Source: JAOPZW01 sp963807305
Lineage (GTDB): Bacteria; Actinomycetota; Thermoleophilia; Solirubrobacterales; Solirubrobacteraceae
Direction of reading: 5' to 3'
DNA: 64,000 bases
Assembly (NCBI GenBank): GCA_963807305.1
Contig: CAWEBN010000008.1
Span: 124,001 to 188,000, forward strand
Part shown: positions 51,795-61,153 of the stretch, in pieces
How positions within the stretch are numbered: the first letter of the stretch is position 1
Layout: each line of letters opens with the position of its first letter
Program-made: the position numbers and the translations under genes
The notes under the pieces: model-generated
The model's input: the letters and a program-made list of their open reading frames with translations, nothing else
Told to the model about the DNA's origin: nothing
The model's database searches: none

Positions 51795-52862
51795 CTAGTC
51801 CACGCCGGCCAGCTCGGCCTTCAGGCGGTCGAGGATCTCCACGGGCTCGGGGTCGACACCGCGCAGCGCGGCGAGGTAGACCGAAACGAGGTCGCCCAGG
51901 AGCACGAGCGAGAAGACGCGCTCGGCCGTGTTCTGGCCGCGCGACTCCACGCGGTGCACGCCCGCGGCGCCCGGCGCGATGAGGCGCGACGTGACGTCGA
52001 TGCGCTCCTTGACCCGCGGATGGGTGTCGGGGTCGTCGAGGAAGACGGCGGACAAGCGGGCGAACTCGCCGGCCGAGCCCCAGCCGACGATCTCGTTGTG
52101 GTCCATCTCGGGGAGCTCGAGTGCGTAGGCCGGCATCTTCGCGTTCTCGTTGACCTGGGTCTTCCAACGGTAGGCGATCGGCGTCGTCAGCCCTGCGCCG
52201 GCGACCACGGGAATCGTCCCGTGCATGGCGCGGGCCAGGCTCTTGGCCAGCCCGTCGGGCGGGCCCTCGGGCCCCCACTCGATGACGAGCTCCTCGAGGT
52301 GGTCGGCGGCCACGTCGAGCTCGGAGTTCATGCCCGGCCCGACGCCGCACAGCGCGGCGACCTGCAGCGCGGCCACCGTCATGTACGCGACCGCGGCGCG
52401 CGGCTGGAAGCCGCCCGCGACGGGCACCACGGGAACCTGGTCGCCGCGGGCCAGCTCGGCGAGCTGGCCGCCACTCGTGACGACGACGCGCCGCGCCCCG
52501 ATCACGCCCGCCGCCTCGTAGCAGGCGAGTGTCTCCTCGGTGTTGCCCGAGTACGACGCGCACAGCACGGTGGTGTCGGGCGTCGTCCACGGCGGCAGCC
52601 CGTAGGCGCGCGCGCCCAGCAGGGGGCGCGAGGCGTGGTCGCCGAGGATCGCGCGGGCCAGGTGGCCGCCGATGGCCGAGCCGCCCATCCCCGCCACGAC
52701 GAGGCCGTCGGGCGAGTCCCAGGGCTCCAGGCCGGCCGACTCCACCTTCCACAGCGCGTCGCGCAGGTGCTCGGGAATGGCCAGGACGTCGGTGAGCTGG
52801 TCGGTCGGATCGATCTGGGCGATCGTCTCGCGGTCGAGCTCGAGCTGCTCCGTGCTGGACAT
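51795..52862 (-). CDS. SIS-domain phosphoglucose/phosphomannose isomerase
   Basis: 355 residues. The first SIS domain contains VVAGMGGSAIGGHLARAIL and LCASYSGNTEETLACYEAA; the second ends with VFSLVLLGDLVSVYLAALRGVDPEPVEIL, as in the bifunctional PGI/PMI family first described in archaea. It interconverts glucose-6-P or mannose-6-P with fructose-6-P. It is 17 bases downstream of an NDP-sugar pyrophosphorylase gene, fitting supply of mannose- or glucose-type sugar nucleotides. Confidence 0.88.
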   Translation of the reverse strand: MSSTEQLELDRETIAQIDPTDQLTDVLAIPEHLRDALWKVESAGLEPWDSPDGLVVAGMGGSAIGGHLARAILGDHASRPLLGARAYGLPPWTTPDTTVLCASYSGNTEETLACYEAAGVIGARRVVVTSGGQLAELARGDQVPVVPVAGGFQPRAAVAYMTVAALQVAALCGVGPGMNSELDVAADHLEELVIEWGPEGPPDGLAKSLARAMHGTIPVVAGAGLTTPIAYRWKTQVNENAKMPAYALELPEMDHNEIVGWGSAGEFARLSAVFLDDPDTHPRVKERIDVTSRLIAPGAAGVHRVESRGQNTAERVFSLVLLGDLVSVYLAALRGVDPEPVEILDRLKAELAGVD

Positions 52863-52879
52863 GTTCGGGCTCTCCTTCC

Positions 52880-53980
52880 TCAGAACGTGATGGCGCCTTC
52901 GGGCAGGTCCGTCTGGGGGAAGACTCGCACGCCGCGCGACAGGACGTTGCGCTCCCCCACCGTCACGCCCTCGCCGAGGACGGCGCCGCCCGAGATCTCC
53001 GACCTGTTGCCGATGTGCACTCCGGCGGCCACGATGCAGTCGCGCAGCACGCAATTCGCGCCGATCTCGGCGCCGTTGAGAACCACCGAGCGCTCGATCG
53101 TGGTCCCCTCCCCGACCGTCACGCCCTCGGCGAGGACGACGAGCGAGCCGACGTGCGCGCCGGCCGCGATCGTGCAGCCGCGGTCGACCAGCGCCGGCGG
53201 CACGATGCGCCCGTCGGCCTGCACGCGCTCGCCCACGGCCAGGTAACCGGGCCCGAGCCGCTCGGCCACGGCCGTGGCGACGTTGCCCTCGAGGATGTCG
53301 AACGTACCCTGCAGGTAGCGCTCCGGAGTCCCGATGTCCAGCCAGTAGGCCTCGGCCGCGTAGCCGAAGAGTCCCTTGCCGACGAGCTGGGGCCACACCT
53401 CGCGCTCGATCGAGACGTTGCGATCGGCCGGGATGAGATCGAGCACGGCGCGCTCGAGCACGTAGGCGCCGGCCGAGATGAGCCTCGTGTCGATCTGGTC
53501 GGCGCTGGGCTTCTCGACGAACTCCTTGACCGCCTGGTCGTCGTGCAGGCGCACGAGGCCGTAGGCGGTGGGGTCGGCGACCGGAACGAGCGCGAGGGTG
53601 CCGACCGCCCCTGTCGCCTCGTGCTGGGCGAGCTGCGCGGTGAGGTCGATGTCGGTCAGCACGTCGCCGTTGAGCATCAGGAAGCGCTCGTCGAGGAGGT
53701 CCTCGGCGTACTTGAGCGCCCCGGCCGTCCCGCGCGGCTCCGGCTCCTCGACGAAGCGTAGGCGCAGCCCGTACTGCGAGCCGTCGCCCAGCACGTTGCG
53801 CACCGCGGTGGCCAGGAAGCCGCACGACATGACGACGTCGTCCACGCCGTGGCGCGCGAGCCACTCGAGCATGAAGGCGATGAAAGGACGGTCGACGAGC
53901 GGGACGACCGGTTTGGGCACCGTCGAGGTCAGCGGCCGCAGGCGCGTCCCCTCGCCGCCGACGAGGATCACCGCCTGCAT
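52880..53980 (-). CDS. NDP-sugar pyrophosphorylase (mannose-1-phosphate guanylyltransferase-like)
   Basis: 366 residues. The nucleotidyltransferase loop AVILVGGEGTRLRPLT, PKPVVPLVDRPFIAFMLEWL, LMLNGDVLTDIDL (metal Asp) and EKP (VEFVEKP-like) form the N-terminal domain. The C-terminal ~120 residues are a left-handed beta-helix of hexapeptides (GVTVGEGTTIERSVVL). This arrangement is seen in GDP-mannose pyrophosphorylases of actinobacteria and in glucose-1-phosphate thymidylyltransferase relatives; the nucleotide base cannot be decided here. It follows the UDP-glucose dehydrogenase gene by 10 bases. Confidence 0.87.
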   Translation of the reverse strand: MQAVILVGGEGTRLRPLTSTVPKPVVPLVDRPFIAFMLEWLARHGVDDVVMSCGFLATAVRNVLGDGSQYGLRLRFVEEPEPRGTAGALKYAEDLLDERFLMLNGDVLTDIDLTAQLAQHEATGAVGTLALVPVADPTAYGLVRLHDDQAVKEFVEKPSADQIDTRLISAGAYVLERAVLDLIPADRNVSIEREVWPQLVGKGLFGYAAEAYWLDIGTPERYLQGTFDILEGNVATAVAERLGPGYLAVGERVQADGRIVPPALVDRGCTIAAGAHVGSLVVLAEGVTVGEGTTIERSVVLNGAEIGANCVLRDCIVAAGVHIGNRSEISGGAVLGEGVTVGERNVLSRGVRVFPQTDLPEGAITF

Positions 53981-53990
53981 GTCCGCCCCC

Positions 53991-55280
53991 TCACGATCGC
54001 CCGATGCCCTCGTAGGTCAGACCGGCCGCCGAGACGGCCTCGGGATCGAGCGCGTTGCGCCCGTCGATGATCAGCTTGCCGCTCATCGCCTCGGCCACGG
54101 CGCCGAAGTCGAGCGCCTTGAACTCGTCCCACTCGGTGACGAGCACGGCCGCGTCGGCCCCGGCCACCGCGCTCAGCGCGTCCTCGGCGAAGTCGAGCCC
54201 GGGCATCAGCTTGCGCGCCTCGTCCTCGGCCACCGGGTCGTAGGCGCGGACCTTCGCGCCGGCGGCCTGCAGGCGGGCGCTGAGCACGAGCGACGTCGCT
54301 TCGCGCATGTCGTCGGTGTTGGGCTTGAAGGCGAGGCCGAGCAGGGCGACCTTGCGCCCCACGAGCGAGCCGAGGTGCTTCTCGAGCTTGGCCATCACCC
54401 GGCGCTTCTGCAGCTCATTGACCTCGATGACCGCGTTCAGCAGCTGGAAGTGGTAGCCGGAGTTGCCCGCGAGCTGCTTGAGCGCGGTGACGTCCTTCGG
54501 GAAGCAGCTGCCGCCGAAGCCGACCCCGGCCTGGAGGAACTTCGGGCCGATGCGATCGTCGAGGCCGATCCCCCTGGCCACCTCGATGACGTTGGCGCCC
54601 GTGACCTCCGAGACGTTGGCGATCTCGTTGATGAAGGAGATCTTCGTGGCCAGGAAGGCGTTGGCGGCCAGCTTGATCATCTCGGCGCTGGCGATGTCGG
54701 TGCGCACGAGCGGGGCACCGAGCGGCGCATAGAGCGCGACCACCGCGTCGCCGGCCCAGTCGCCGTCGTCGCCGACGACGACCCGGTCGGGCTCCAGGAA
54801 GTCGCGCACGGCCGAGCCCTCCTTGAGGAACTCGGGGCACGAGACGTAGCGGAAGCCCTCCTTGCCCTGCTCGCCGAAGATGCGCTTGATCGACGTGCCG
54901 GTCCCCACCGGGACCGTCGACTTCATGACGAGGGCGTGCGTGTCGGAGGGCGGCATCGCGTTGACCACCGCGTGCACGGCGCTGAGGTCGGCGTCGCCCG
55001 AGTAGGTCGGCGGCGTCCCGACGGCCACGAAGAGCAGCCGCGCGTGCTCGAGCGCGTCGGCGATGTCCGTCGAGAAGTGCAGGCGCCCGCGGTGCTTGGC
55101 CACGAGGTCGGCCAGGCCCGGCTCGTAGATCGGGATCTCGCCGTCCTCGAGGCGCTTGATCTTGGCGGCGTCGATGTCGATGCACCAGACCTCGTTGCCG
55201 AGCTCGGCGAAGCCGGCCGCGGTGACGAGGCCGACGTAGCCGGTGCCGATGACCCCGATGGGTTCGCGCTGAGTGCTCAT
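53991..55280 (-). CDS. ugd: UDP-glucose 6-dehydrogenase
   Basis: 429 residues. NAD loop GVIGTGYVGLVTAAGFAELG, KSTVPVGTGT, EFLKEGSAVRDFLEPDRVVVG, the central helix AANAFLATKISFINEIANV and the catalytic Cys in GFGGSCFPKDVTAL are all present, with GLAFKPNTDDMREA near the end. It oxidises UDP-glucose to UDP-glucuronate with two NAD. First gene of ugd-pyrophosphorylase-PGI/PMI; UDP-glucose can come from the UGP-type enzyme at 42.6 kb. Confidence 0.95.
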   Translation of the reverse strand: MSTQREPIGVIGTGYVGLVTAAGFAELGNEVWCIDIDAAKIKRLEDGEIPIYEPGLADLVAKHRGRLHFSTDIADALEHARLLFVAVGTPPTYSGDADLSAVHAVVNAMPPSDTHALVMKSTVPVGTGTSIKRIFGEQGKEGFRYVSCPEFLKEGSAVRDFLEPDRVVVGDDGDWAGDAVVALYAPLGAPLVRTDIASAEMIKLAANAFLATKISFINEIANVSEVTGANVIEVARGIGLDDRIGPKFLQAGVGFGGSCFPKDVTALKQLAGNSGYHFQLLNAVIEVNELQKRRVMAKLEKHLGSLVGRKVALLGLAFKPNTDDMREATSLVLSARLQAAGAKVRAYDPVAEDEARKLMPGLDFAEDALSAVAGADAAVLVTEWDEFKALDFGAVAEAMSGKLIIDGRNALDPEAVSAAGLTYEGIGRS

Positions 55281-55350
55281 GAACGGCGACGCAGGCTACC
55301 GACAACACGCCGGACGACCTGCTCAGACGTCTAGCGACCTGGTCAGACGC

Positions 55351-56865
55351 CTAGCGCCCGCCGAGCGTCCGCGTCGAGCGGGCGAGCGCGAGCATCTGCT
55401 TGTTCGTGAGCGTGCGCAGGAGCGTGTTCGAGATCCAGTACGAGCCGCGGCGCGTTCGCCAGGCGACCAGCTTGAGACGGCTGCCGTCGTAGAAGAGCTG
55501 GAACTTGCGCCCGCCCGAGCTCACGCTCGCGCTCGGGTTGTCGAGGATCGGGGGCGAGCGCCAATCGGTGCCCTGGACTCCGTAGTACTGCCCGATCCGG
55601 CCGTCGTAGGCGACGATCCGGTAGGCGCGGTGGCGTTTGTTGGCACGGTCGACGATGTCGTAGGCGCGCGAGTCGTCGACCCGGTAGTTGCCGGTCGCAG
55701 ACATCAGCGTCGGGTAGTAGACCGGCAGGCGGCCGAGCTTGACCTGCAGCGGCGCGGCGATGTTCTCGCTCGCGTTGCGGTTGCGGACCAGGCCACCGAC
55801 CGCGTTCGACTGGCGCTTGCGACTGCGCTTGCTGCGCTTGGCCGTCGTCGACTTCGCCGTGCCGCGCGGGCCGGTCGTCGCGCGGGCGGCGAGGAAGCTC
55901 GCGACCGTGCGCTTGAGCGCGGTGGGACCGATGACGACGTTGCCCGAGCCGTCGCCGGCGTCCTGGGCCGGGAACTGGACCTCCTGGATCGGCTTGTCGG
56001 CCGACTCGGCCACCAGCCGCAGGAGCGAGAGGATCGCGTTCCTCGAGTCGATGTCCGTGCGGACGGACTGCCCGAAGATCCGCAGCAGCTCCTTGCGGTC
56101 GGAGAAGACGCTCCCGATGCCGATCTGGTTCTTGGCCTCGCCGAGGAACGACTGCTGGCGTGCGGCGCGGATGAGGTCGTTGTCGAGGTGGCGGTAGCGG
56201 ACGTAGCTGAGCGCGTCCTCGCCGCACAGGCGCTGGTAGCCCGCGGGGACGTTGATGACCGCGTAGGGCCCGCCGCCGCCGTTGGGCGGGCTGTTGTCGT
56301 TGAAGTACTTGTGGTCGACGTCGACGTAGACGCAGCCGAGCCGGTCGACCGCGCCGCGGAAGCCCCAGAAGGTGACCCGCACGTAGTGGTGGATCGGGAT
56401 CCCGAGCAGGTCGCGGACGGTGCGCAGCGTCAGGCGATCCTCACCGAAGGCGAAGGCTGCGTTGAGCTTCTGGCGGCCGTGGCCGGGGATGTCGACGAGC
56501 AGGTCGCGCGGAAGCGACATCAGCGCCGTGGCACGCTGATGGGGATCCAGGCGCACGAGGATCATGGTGTCCGAGCGCGTGGGCGGCGGGTGCTTCCGCA
56601 GCGCCTCGGCCTTCCGGCGGTCATCGCCGATGACCAGGATCGTCTGGGGCTTGCCGGGTGCGACATCGGCCAGCAGCGCCTTGACCTGCGGATCGATCGG
56701 CGTGGTGTTGCGCTTGAAGATCGCGATCCCCGTGTCGATCTCCAGCAGCACGGCGGAGGCGATCGTGGCCGCGCAGAGGGACGTGATGATCACGCCCGCG
56801 AGCACGAAGCGCTTGTACATCCCCCACGCCAGGCGCGGGGGCCCATCCTCGGATTTGCGGCGCAC
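55351..56865 (-). CDS. LytR-CpsA-Psr (LCP) family protein, copy 2 of a tandem pair
   Basis: About 504 residues. The GTG start shares its first base with the last base of the preceding stop, and aligns with the N-terminus of its neighbour (RLAWGMYKRF versus RVAFGMYKRF). A signal-anchor helix (~20-42) is followed by the LCP domain (~70-290) with ILVIGDDRR, RSDTMILVRLDP, LPRDLLVDIPG and YVRYRHLDNDLIRAARQQ. A further ~130-residue C-terminal domain (AYRIVAYDGRIGQYYGVQGT.., FYDGSRLKLVAW) is shared only with the paralog as far as I can see. LCP proteins attach polymers to cell-wall peptidoglycan at the outer membrane face. Confidence 0.9.
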   Translation of the reverse strand: MRRKSEDGPPRLAWGMYKRFVLAGVIITSLCAATIASAVLLEIDTGIAIFKRNTTPIDPQVKALLADVAPGKPQTILVIGDDRRKAEALRKHPPPTRSDTMILVRLDPHQRATALMSLPRDLLVDIPGHGRQKLNAAFAFGEDRLTLRTVRDLLGIPIHHYVRVTFWGFRGAVDRLGCVYVDVDHKYFNDNSPPNGGGGPYAVINVPAGYQRLCGEDALSYVRYRHLDNDLIRAARQQSFLGEAKNQIGIGSVFSDRKELLRIFGQSVRTDIDSRNAILSLLRLVAESADKPIQEVQFPAQDAGDGSGNVVIGPTALKRTVASFLAARATTGPRGTAKSTTAKRSKRSRKRQSNAVGGLVRNRNASENIAAPLQVKLGRLPVYYPTLMSATGNYRVDDSRAYDIVDRANKRHRAYRIVAYDGRIGQYYGVQGTDWRSPPILDNPSASVSSGGRKFQLFYDGSRLKLVAWRTRRGSYWISNTLLRTLTNKQMLALARSTRTLGGR

Positions 56866-58388
56866 TACTTGCCGCCGAAGCGGCTCAGCGACCGCGCGAT
56901 AGCGAGCATCTGGCGGTTGGTCAAGGTCTTCGAAAGGGTGTTCGACACCCAGTAGACGGCGCGCGGTGTGCTCCAGGACACCAGGCGCAGGCGGCTGCCA
57001 TCGTAGAACAGCCTGTACTTGCGACCCGCCATCCGCATCGTGTCGGACGAGTCGTCGAGGATCGGCGGCGACTTCCAGGTCATGCCCTGGATGCCGTAGT
57101 ACTGGCCGTCGAAGCCGGCGTTGAGGACGATCCGGTAGGCGCGGTAGCGGTGGTGGTGGCTGTCGTAGATGTCGTAGGCGCGCGGGCTGCCGTCGGTCGT
57201 GTAGCCCCCGCGGGCGAGCCGCGCCTGCGGGTAGTACAGCGGGAAGCTCAGGCGCGTCGCGGCCTGCGCGACGATGTTCTCGCCGCCCGTCTTGTCGTCG
57301 ATGACGCCGGGGGGCAGCCCCGGCGAGGTCCGGCTGGCGCGGCGCTTGGCCTTCTTGCTCTGCGGCTTGGGCGCCCCGCGGCCGAGCTGGCGCGAGCCGC
57401 TGGAGGCCTTGACGTGGAGGAACTCCGCCTTCGTGCGCTCGAGGTTGTTGGGGGTGATGGTGACGAAGTCCGGCCCGATGTCGCCACGGAAGCGCACCTC
57501 GCGGATCGGATGCCCCGAGGACTCGAAGGCGAGCTTGAGCAGGCGCAGGATGGCCGAGTTCGAGTGCAGGTCGGTGTCGGTGTAGCGCCCGAAGATCCGC
57601 AGCAGCTCCTTGCGATCGCCGAAGAGCCGCCCGAGCCCGATCTGGTCCTTGGCCTGGCGCAGGAACTCCTGCTGGCGCGCCGAGCGCACGAGGTCGTCGT
57701 CGGCGTGGCGGAAGCGCACGTAGTCCAGCGACTTCGAGCCGCACAGCTTCTGGTAGCCCGCGGGGACGTTGATCTCGGCGTACTGCTGGCTGACGGGCAG
57801 GCCGGCGTTGGAGTGGTAGTAGCGCTTGTCGACGTCGACGTAGACACAGCCCAGGCGGTTGACGGCGCGCTCGAAGCCTCCGAAGTTGACGTTGACGACG
57901 TGGTTGATCGGGATGTGCAGCAGGTTGCGGACGGTCTTGACCGCCAGCGCCGGCCCGCCGTAGGAGTAGGCGGCGTTGATCTTCGTCGTCTCGATGCCCC
58001 CGCCCGGCACCTGGATCGGCACCTTGAGGTCACGCGGGATGTTCATCACCGCGGTGGCCTCCTTCGACGGGTCCAGGCGCACGAGCATCATCGTGTCCGA
58101 GCGCGCCGGGTTGTCCTGCTTGATGTCGACGAAGCGCCGGTCGGAGCCGAGGACGAGGATCGTCTGGGGCTTGCCGGCGGGGACGTCGTCGAGGGCGCCC
58201 TTCAGGCCGGGGATGACGTGCCCGGCGCTCTCGTCGCGGATGACGCTGACCAGGTCGCTGACTTCCAGCAGGCCCGCGGAGGCCACCGTCCCGGCCGTGA
58301 GCAGGGTGATGAGAACGCCCGCGATCGCGAAGCGCTTGTACATGCCGAACGCGACGCGAGGCGGCTTTTCGTCGGGGAACGAACTCAT
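56865..58388 (-). CDS. LytR-CpsA-Psr (LCP) family protein, copy 1 of a tandem pair
   Basis: 507 residues, the same build as the next gene: signal-anchor (~19-42), LCP domain (~70-290: ILVLGSDRRF, ARSDTMMLVRLDP, IPRDLKVPIQ, YVRFRHADDDLVRSARQQ), a basic Ser/Lys/Arg linker (~330-350), and the same unnamed C-terminal domain (AYRIVLNAGFDGQYYGIQGM, FYDGSRLRLVSW). Catalytic Asp and Arg residues of LCP phosphotransferases are kept in both copies. The pair arose by tandem duplication and lies just upstream of ugd and the sugar-nucleotide genes, consistent with wall-polysaccharide attachment. Confidence 0.9.
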   Translation of the reverse strand: MSSFPDEKPPRVAFGMYKRFAIAGVLITLLTAGTVASAGLLEVSDLVSVIRDESAGHVIPGLKGALDDVPAGKPQTILVLGSDRRFVDIKQDNPARSDTMMLVRLDPSKEATAVMNIPRDLKVPIQVPGGGIETTKINAAYSYGGPALAVKTVRNLLHIPINHVVNVNFGGFERAVNRLGCVYVDVDKRYYHSNAGLPVSQQYAEINVPAGYQKLCGSKSLDYVRFRHADDDLVRSARQQEFLRQAKDQIGLGRLFGDRKELLRIFGRYTDTDLHSNSAILRLLKLAFESSGHPIREVRFRGDIGPDFVTITPNNLERTKAEFLHVKASSGSRQLGRGAPKPQSKKAKRRASRTSPGLPPGVIDDKTGGENIVAQAATRLSFPLYYPQARLARGGYTTDGSPRAYDIYDSHHHRYRAYRIVLNAGFDGQYYGIQGMTWKSPPILDDSSDTMRMAGRKYRLFYDGSRLRLVSWSTPRAVYWVSNTLSKTLTNRQMLAIARSLSRFGGK

Positions 58389-58425
58389 ACGGCCTGGGAA
58401 GAGGGTAGGTCAGCGGGCGGCGTGC

Positions 58426-59550
58426 CTACGCCAGCCCGCCGTCGACCGCGCGCAGCGCTGGCTGTTCCTGGCGCTCGAGCCACACCGGAAGGTGTTTGAC
58501 GAAGTCGCCCAAAGCCCTGCGATAGAGCCCCAGCGAGGAGATCGAGACCCACTCGTGCGGACCATGGTGGCCGCCACCGACCGGTCCGAACTCGACCGCG
58601 GGGATGCCGGCCTCGATGAAGGAGATCGCGTCCGAAGAGCCGTCGCGCCCGATCGACAGCGCGTCGCCCTCGATCGAGCGCCCGACCGCGTCGCGCAGCG
58701 CCAGGACGTAGGCGTTGTGGCGCGAGACGATGACCGGCGCGCGCTGGAAGGACTTGACGATCTCGAGGTCGCCGATGGCGCGGATCTGGGACATGATCTC
58801 GGCGGGATCCTGGTTGGGCAGGAAGCGGATGTCGACGTCGATGGTGCACGTGTCGGGCACCTTGTTGAAGGCATCGCCGCCGATGATCCGCGCGAGGTTG
58901 ATCGACGGGCGGTCGAAGAGGTCCGAGGACTCGCGGCTGAAGGGCAGCGTCTCGATGCGGCGGAAGGCATCGTGGGCCTTGAGGATCGCGTTGTCGCCCA
59001 GCCACGGGGTCGAGCCGTGGGCCGCGGTGCCCGAGATCTGCAGGCGCAGCGCGAGCACGCCCTTGGCCTGGACGCCGATGTGCAGATCGGTCGGCTCGCC
59101 CGTGAGCGCGAAGTCGCCGTGCAGGCCCTCCTTGACGAGGACGTCGGTCGAGCGCCTGGTGACGTCCTCGGACTCCTCGTCGGGGACGCAGACGAAGCGC
59201 ACGCGGACCTGGTCCTGCGCCGCGACGTCCTTGAGGGCGCACATCATGGCCGCCAGCGCGCCCTTCATGTCGTAGGCGCCGCGGCCGATGAGCCGATCGC
59301 CCTCGACCCGCGGGGTGAACTGGCCCTCGCGCGCGGGGACGACGTCGAGGTGGCCGTGGAAGACGACCGTCGGCCCGTCCGCGGGGCCCGCCTCGGCCAG
59401 GATGACCGGCAGGCCGTCGTGGTCGACGCCGTCGACCTTGAGCTCGCGCGACTCGAGCCAGCCCTTGACGAAGCCCGCGGCCGCGCGCAGACCCTCGCCG
59501 CTGGCGGTGTCGTACGTGATCAGGCGCTCGGCGAGGACGTGCTCGTCCAT
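58426..59550 (-). CDS. M20-family metallopeptidase (ArgE/DapE/ACY1 type)
   Basis: 374 residues. Metal ligands: HGHLDVVPA (His and its Asp), GRGAYDMKGALAAMM (bridging Asp), the general base Glu pair in VPDEESED, the Glu/Asp after it, and His in GGGHHGPHEW near the end. A dimerisation domain lies in the middle (~180-290), with TAAHGSTPWLGDNAI. It cleaves an N-acyl or peptide bond; desuccinylase, deacetylase or dipeptidase roles are all possible. It lies 37 bases before the LCP pair on the same strand. Confidence 0.9.
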   Translation of the reverse strand: MDEHVLAERLITYDTASGEGLRAAAGFVKGWLESRELKVDGVDHDGLPVILAEAGPADGPTVVFHGHLDVVPAREGQFTPRVEGDRLIGRGAYDMKGALAAMMCALKDVAAQDQVRVRFVCVPDEESEDVTRRSTDVLVKEGLHGDFALTGEPTDLHIGVQAKGVLALRLQISGTAAHGSTPWLGDNAILKAHDAFRRIETLPFSRESSDLFDRPSINLARIIGGDAFNKVPDTCTIDVDIRFLPNQDPAEIMSQIRAIGDLEIVKSFQRAPVIVSRHNAYVLALRDAVGRSIEGDALSIGRDGSSDAISFIEAGIPAVEFGPVGGGHHGPHEWVSISSLGLYRRALGDFVKHLPVWLERQEQPALRAVDGGLA

Positions 59551-59597
59551 GGCCAGCCAGGATAGGGCCCGGACCGCGTGCCCGGCGCAGCGCAGCG

Positions 59598-59951
59598 TCA
59601 GGCGAACAGCGGCGCGGCGTCCATGAAGATGCGGTAATCGGCGATCAGCCCGTCGTCGTTGCGCTTGACGATGGTCACCACCGGGACGGTGACCTGGGAG
59701 TCGTCGAACCGCGTGTAGGTCACGTCGGACCAGACGACCGACGTGTCGTCGACCTCGTAGAGCCCCTGACGCTCGTGCCGCAGCGCCTTGATCGAGTCGT
59801 AGAACGCGCCCAGCGTGGCCTCGATATTGCCGCGGCCGACGACCTCGTCGGCGTTGGCGAAGCGGAAGACGGCGTCGTCGGCGAGGTACCTGGCGAAGAG
59901 CGCGGCGTCCTTGCGATCGACGTCGGCGAAGAGGTCCGTTGCGAAGCTCAT
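59598..59951 (-). CDS. SnoaL-like (NTF2-fold) protein
   Basis: 117 residues: FADVDRKDAALFARYLADDAVFRFANADEVVGRGNIEATLGAFYDSIKAL, then YEVDDTSVVWSDVTYTRFDDSQVTVPVVTIVKRNDDGLIADYRIFMD. This is the ketosteroid-isomerase-like pattern, with no diagnostic active-site pair I can name. It lies 47 bases upstream of the M20 peptidase gene and divergent from the saccharopine-dehydrogenase-like gene. Confidence 0.8.
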   Translation of the reverse strand: MSFATDLFADVDRKDAALFARYLADDAVFRFANADEVVGRGNIEATLGAFYDSIKALRHERQGLYEVDDTSVVWSDVTYTRFDDSQVTVPVVTIVKRNDDGLIADYRIFMDAAPLFA

Positions 59952-59989
59952 ACGCCGGATCGTGCCAGACGCCGATAGGGTCGCCCCCG

Positions 59990-61096
59990 ATGGCAGAGCG
60001 CATCGTCGTCTTCGGCGCGACCGGCTACACCGGCGACCTCACCGCCCGCGCGCTGGTGGATCGGGGCGCGCGCCCGGTGCTCGCGGCGCGCAACGAGGGG
60101 CGCGTCCGCGCGCTGGCCGAGGAGCTCGGCGGCCTGGAGTGGGCCGTCGCCGACGTCGACCGGCCCGACACGGTGCGCGCGCTCGTGGAGCGCGGCGACG
60201 TGCTGGTCTCGACCGTCGGCCCGTTCGCGCGCTGGGGCGAGCCGGCCGTCCAGGCCGCGATCGCCGCGGGCGCCCACTACCTCGACTCCACCGGCGAGGG
60301 CAGCTTCATCCGCGACGTCTTCGAGCGCTACGGGTCGGGCGCGCAGGCGGCCGGCTGCGGGCTGCTGACCGCTTTCGGCTACGACTGGGTGCCCGGCAAC
60401 CTCGCGGGCGCGCTCGCTCTGCGCGACGCCGGCGAGGCCGCGACCAGCGTGCAGATCGGGTACTTCAACCCGGGCGCGGGCGCCGGCTCGGCGAGCGGGG
60501 GCACGCGCGCGAGCTCGGCCGGCATGATGCTCTCGTCCGGCTTCGCCTGGCACGGGGGACGGATCGTCGACGAGCGCCCGGCGCGCCATGGGCGCGCCTT
60601 CGAGATCCGCCCCGGCAAGACGGCGCGCGCCATCAGCTCGTCGGGCTCGGAGCACTTCGCGCTGCCGCGCGTGCATCCGACGCTGCGCGACGTGCAGGTG
60701 TACCTCGGCTGGTTCGGCCCCGCCTCTGAGCCGCTGCGCGCGCTCTCGGCCGGGATGTCGGCCGTGACGGCCATCCCAGGCGCCCGGGACGTGCTGCAGC
60801 ACGTGTTCGCGTACCTGGTCAAGGGCTCGACCGGCGGCCCAGACGCCGCGGCCCGCGCTCCCATCACGACGATCATCCTGGCCGAGGCCTACGACCCCGC
60901 CGGCACGCGCCTCGCCGACGTACGCCTGGAGGGCATCAACTTCTACGACTTCACCGCGCGCATCCTGGCCTGGGGCGCCGAGACCGTGGCACGCGGGGGT
61001 CTGCAGGGCACGGGAGCGCTCGGGCCTGTGGACGGCTTCGGGCTCGACGCGCTCGAGGCGGGCTGCGCGGAGGCGGGGATCGCGCGGGTCTCGTAG
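59990..61096 (+). CDS. Saccharopine dehydrogenase-like NAD(P)-binding protein
   Basis: 368 residues. Rossmann start IVVFGATGYTGDLTARALVD, VLVSTVGPFARWGEPAVQA and HYLDSTGEGSFIRDVFERY are typical of the trans-acting enoyl-reductase/saccharopine-dehydrogenase-like family (as in mycobacterial membrane proteins of that group). A hydrophobic stretch follows CGLLTAFGYDWVPGNLAGAL. The substrate is probably not saccharopine. It is followed by ~750 bases of repeats with no gene. Confidence 0.85.
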   Translation: MAERIVVFGATGYTGDLTARALVDRGARPVLAARNEGRVRALAEELGGLEWAVADVDRPDTVRALVERGDVLVSTVGPFARWGEPAVQAAIAAGAHYLDSTGEGSFIRDVFERYGSGAQAAGCGLLTAFGYDWVPGNLAGALALRDAGEAATSVQIGYFNPGAGAGSASGGTRASSAGMMLSSGFAWHGGRIVDERPARHGRAFEIRPGKTARAISSSGSEHFALPRVHPTLRDVQVYLGWFGPASEPLRALSAGMSAVTAIPGARDVLQHVFAYLVKGSTGGPDAAARAPITTIILAEAYDPAGTRLADVRLEGINFYDFTARILAWGAETVARGGLQGTGALGPVDGFGLDALEAGCAEAGIARVS

Positions 61097-61153
61097 GTCT
61101 GCCGCGTCGCGCCTCGTCCGTGCCGTGCTCGCGGTGCTGCGCGGCCGGGCGCC

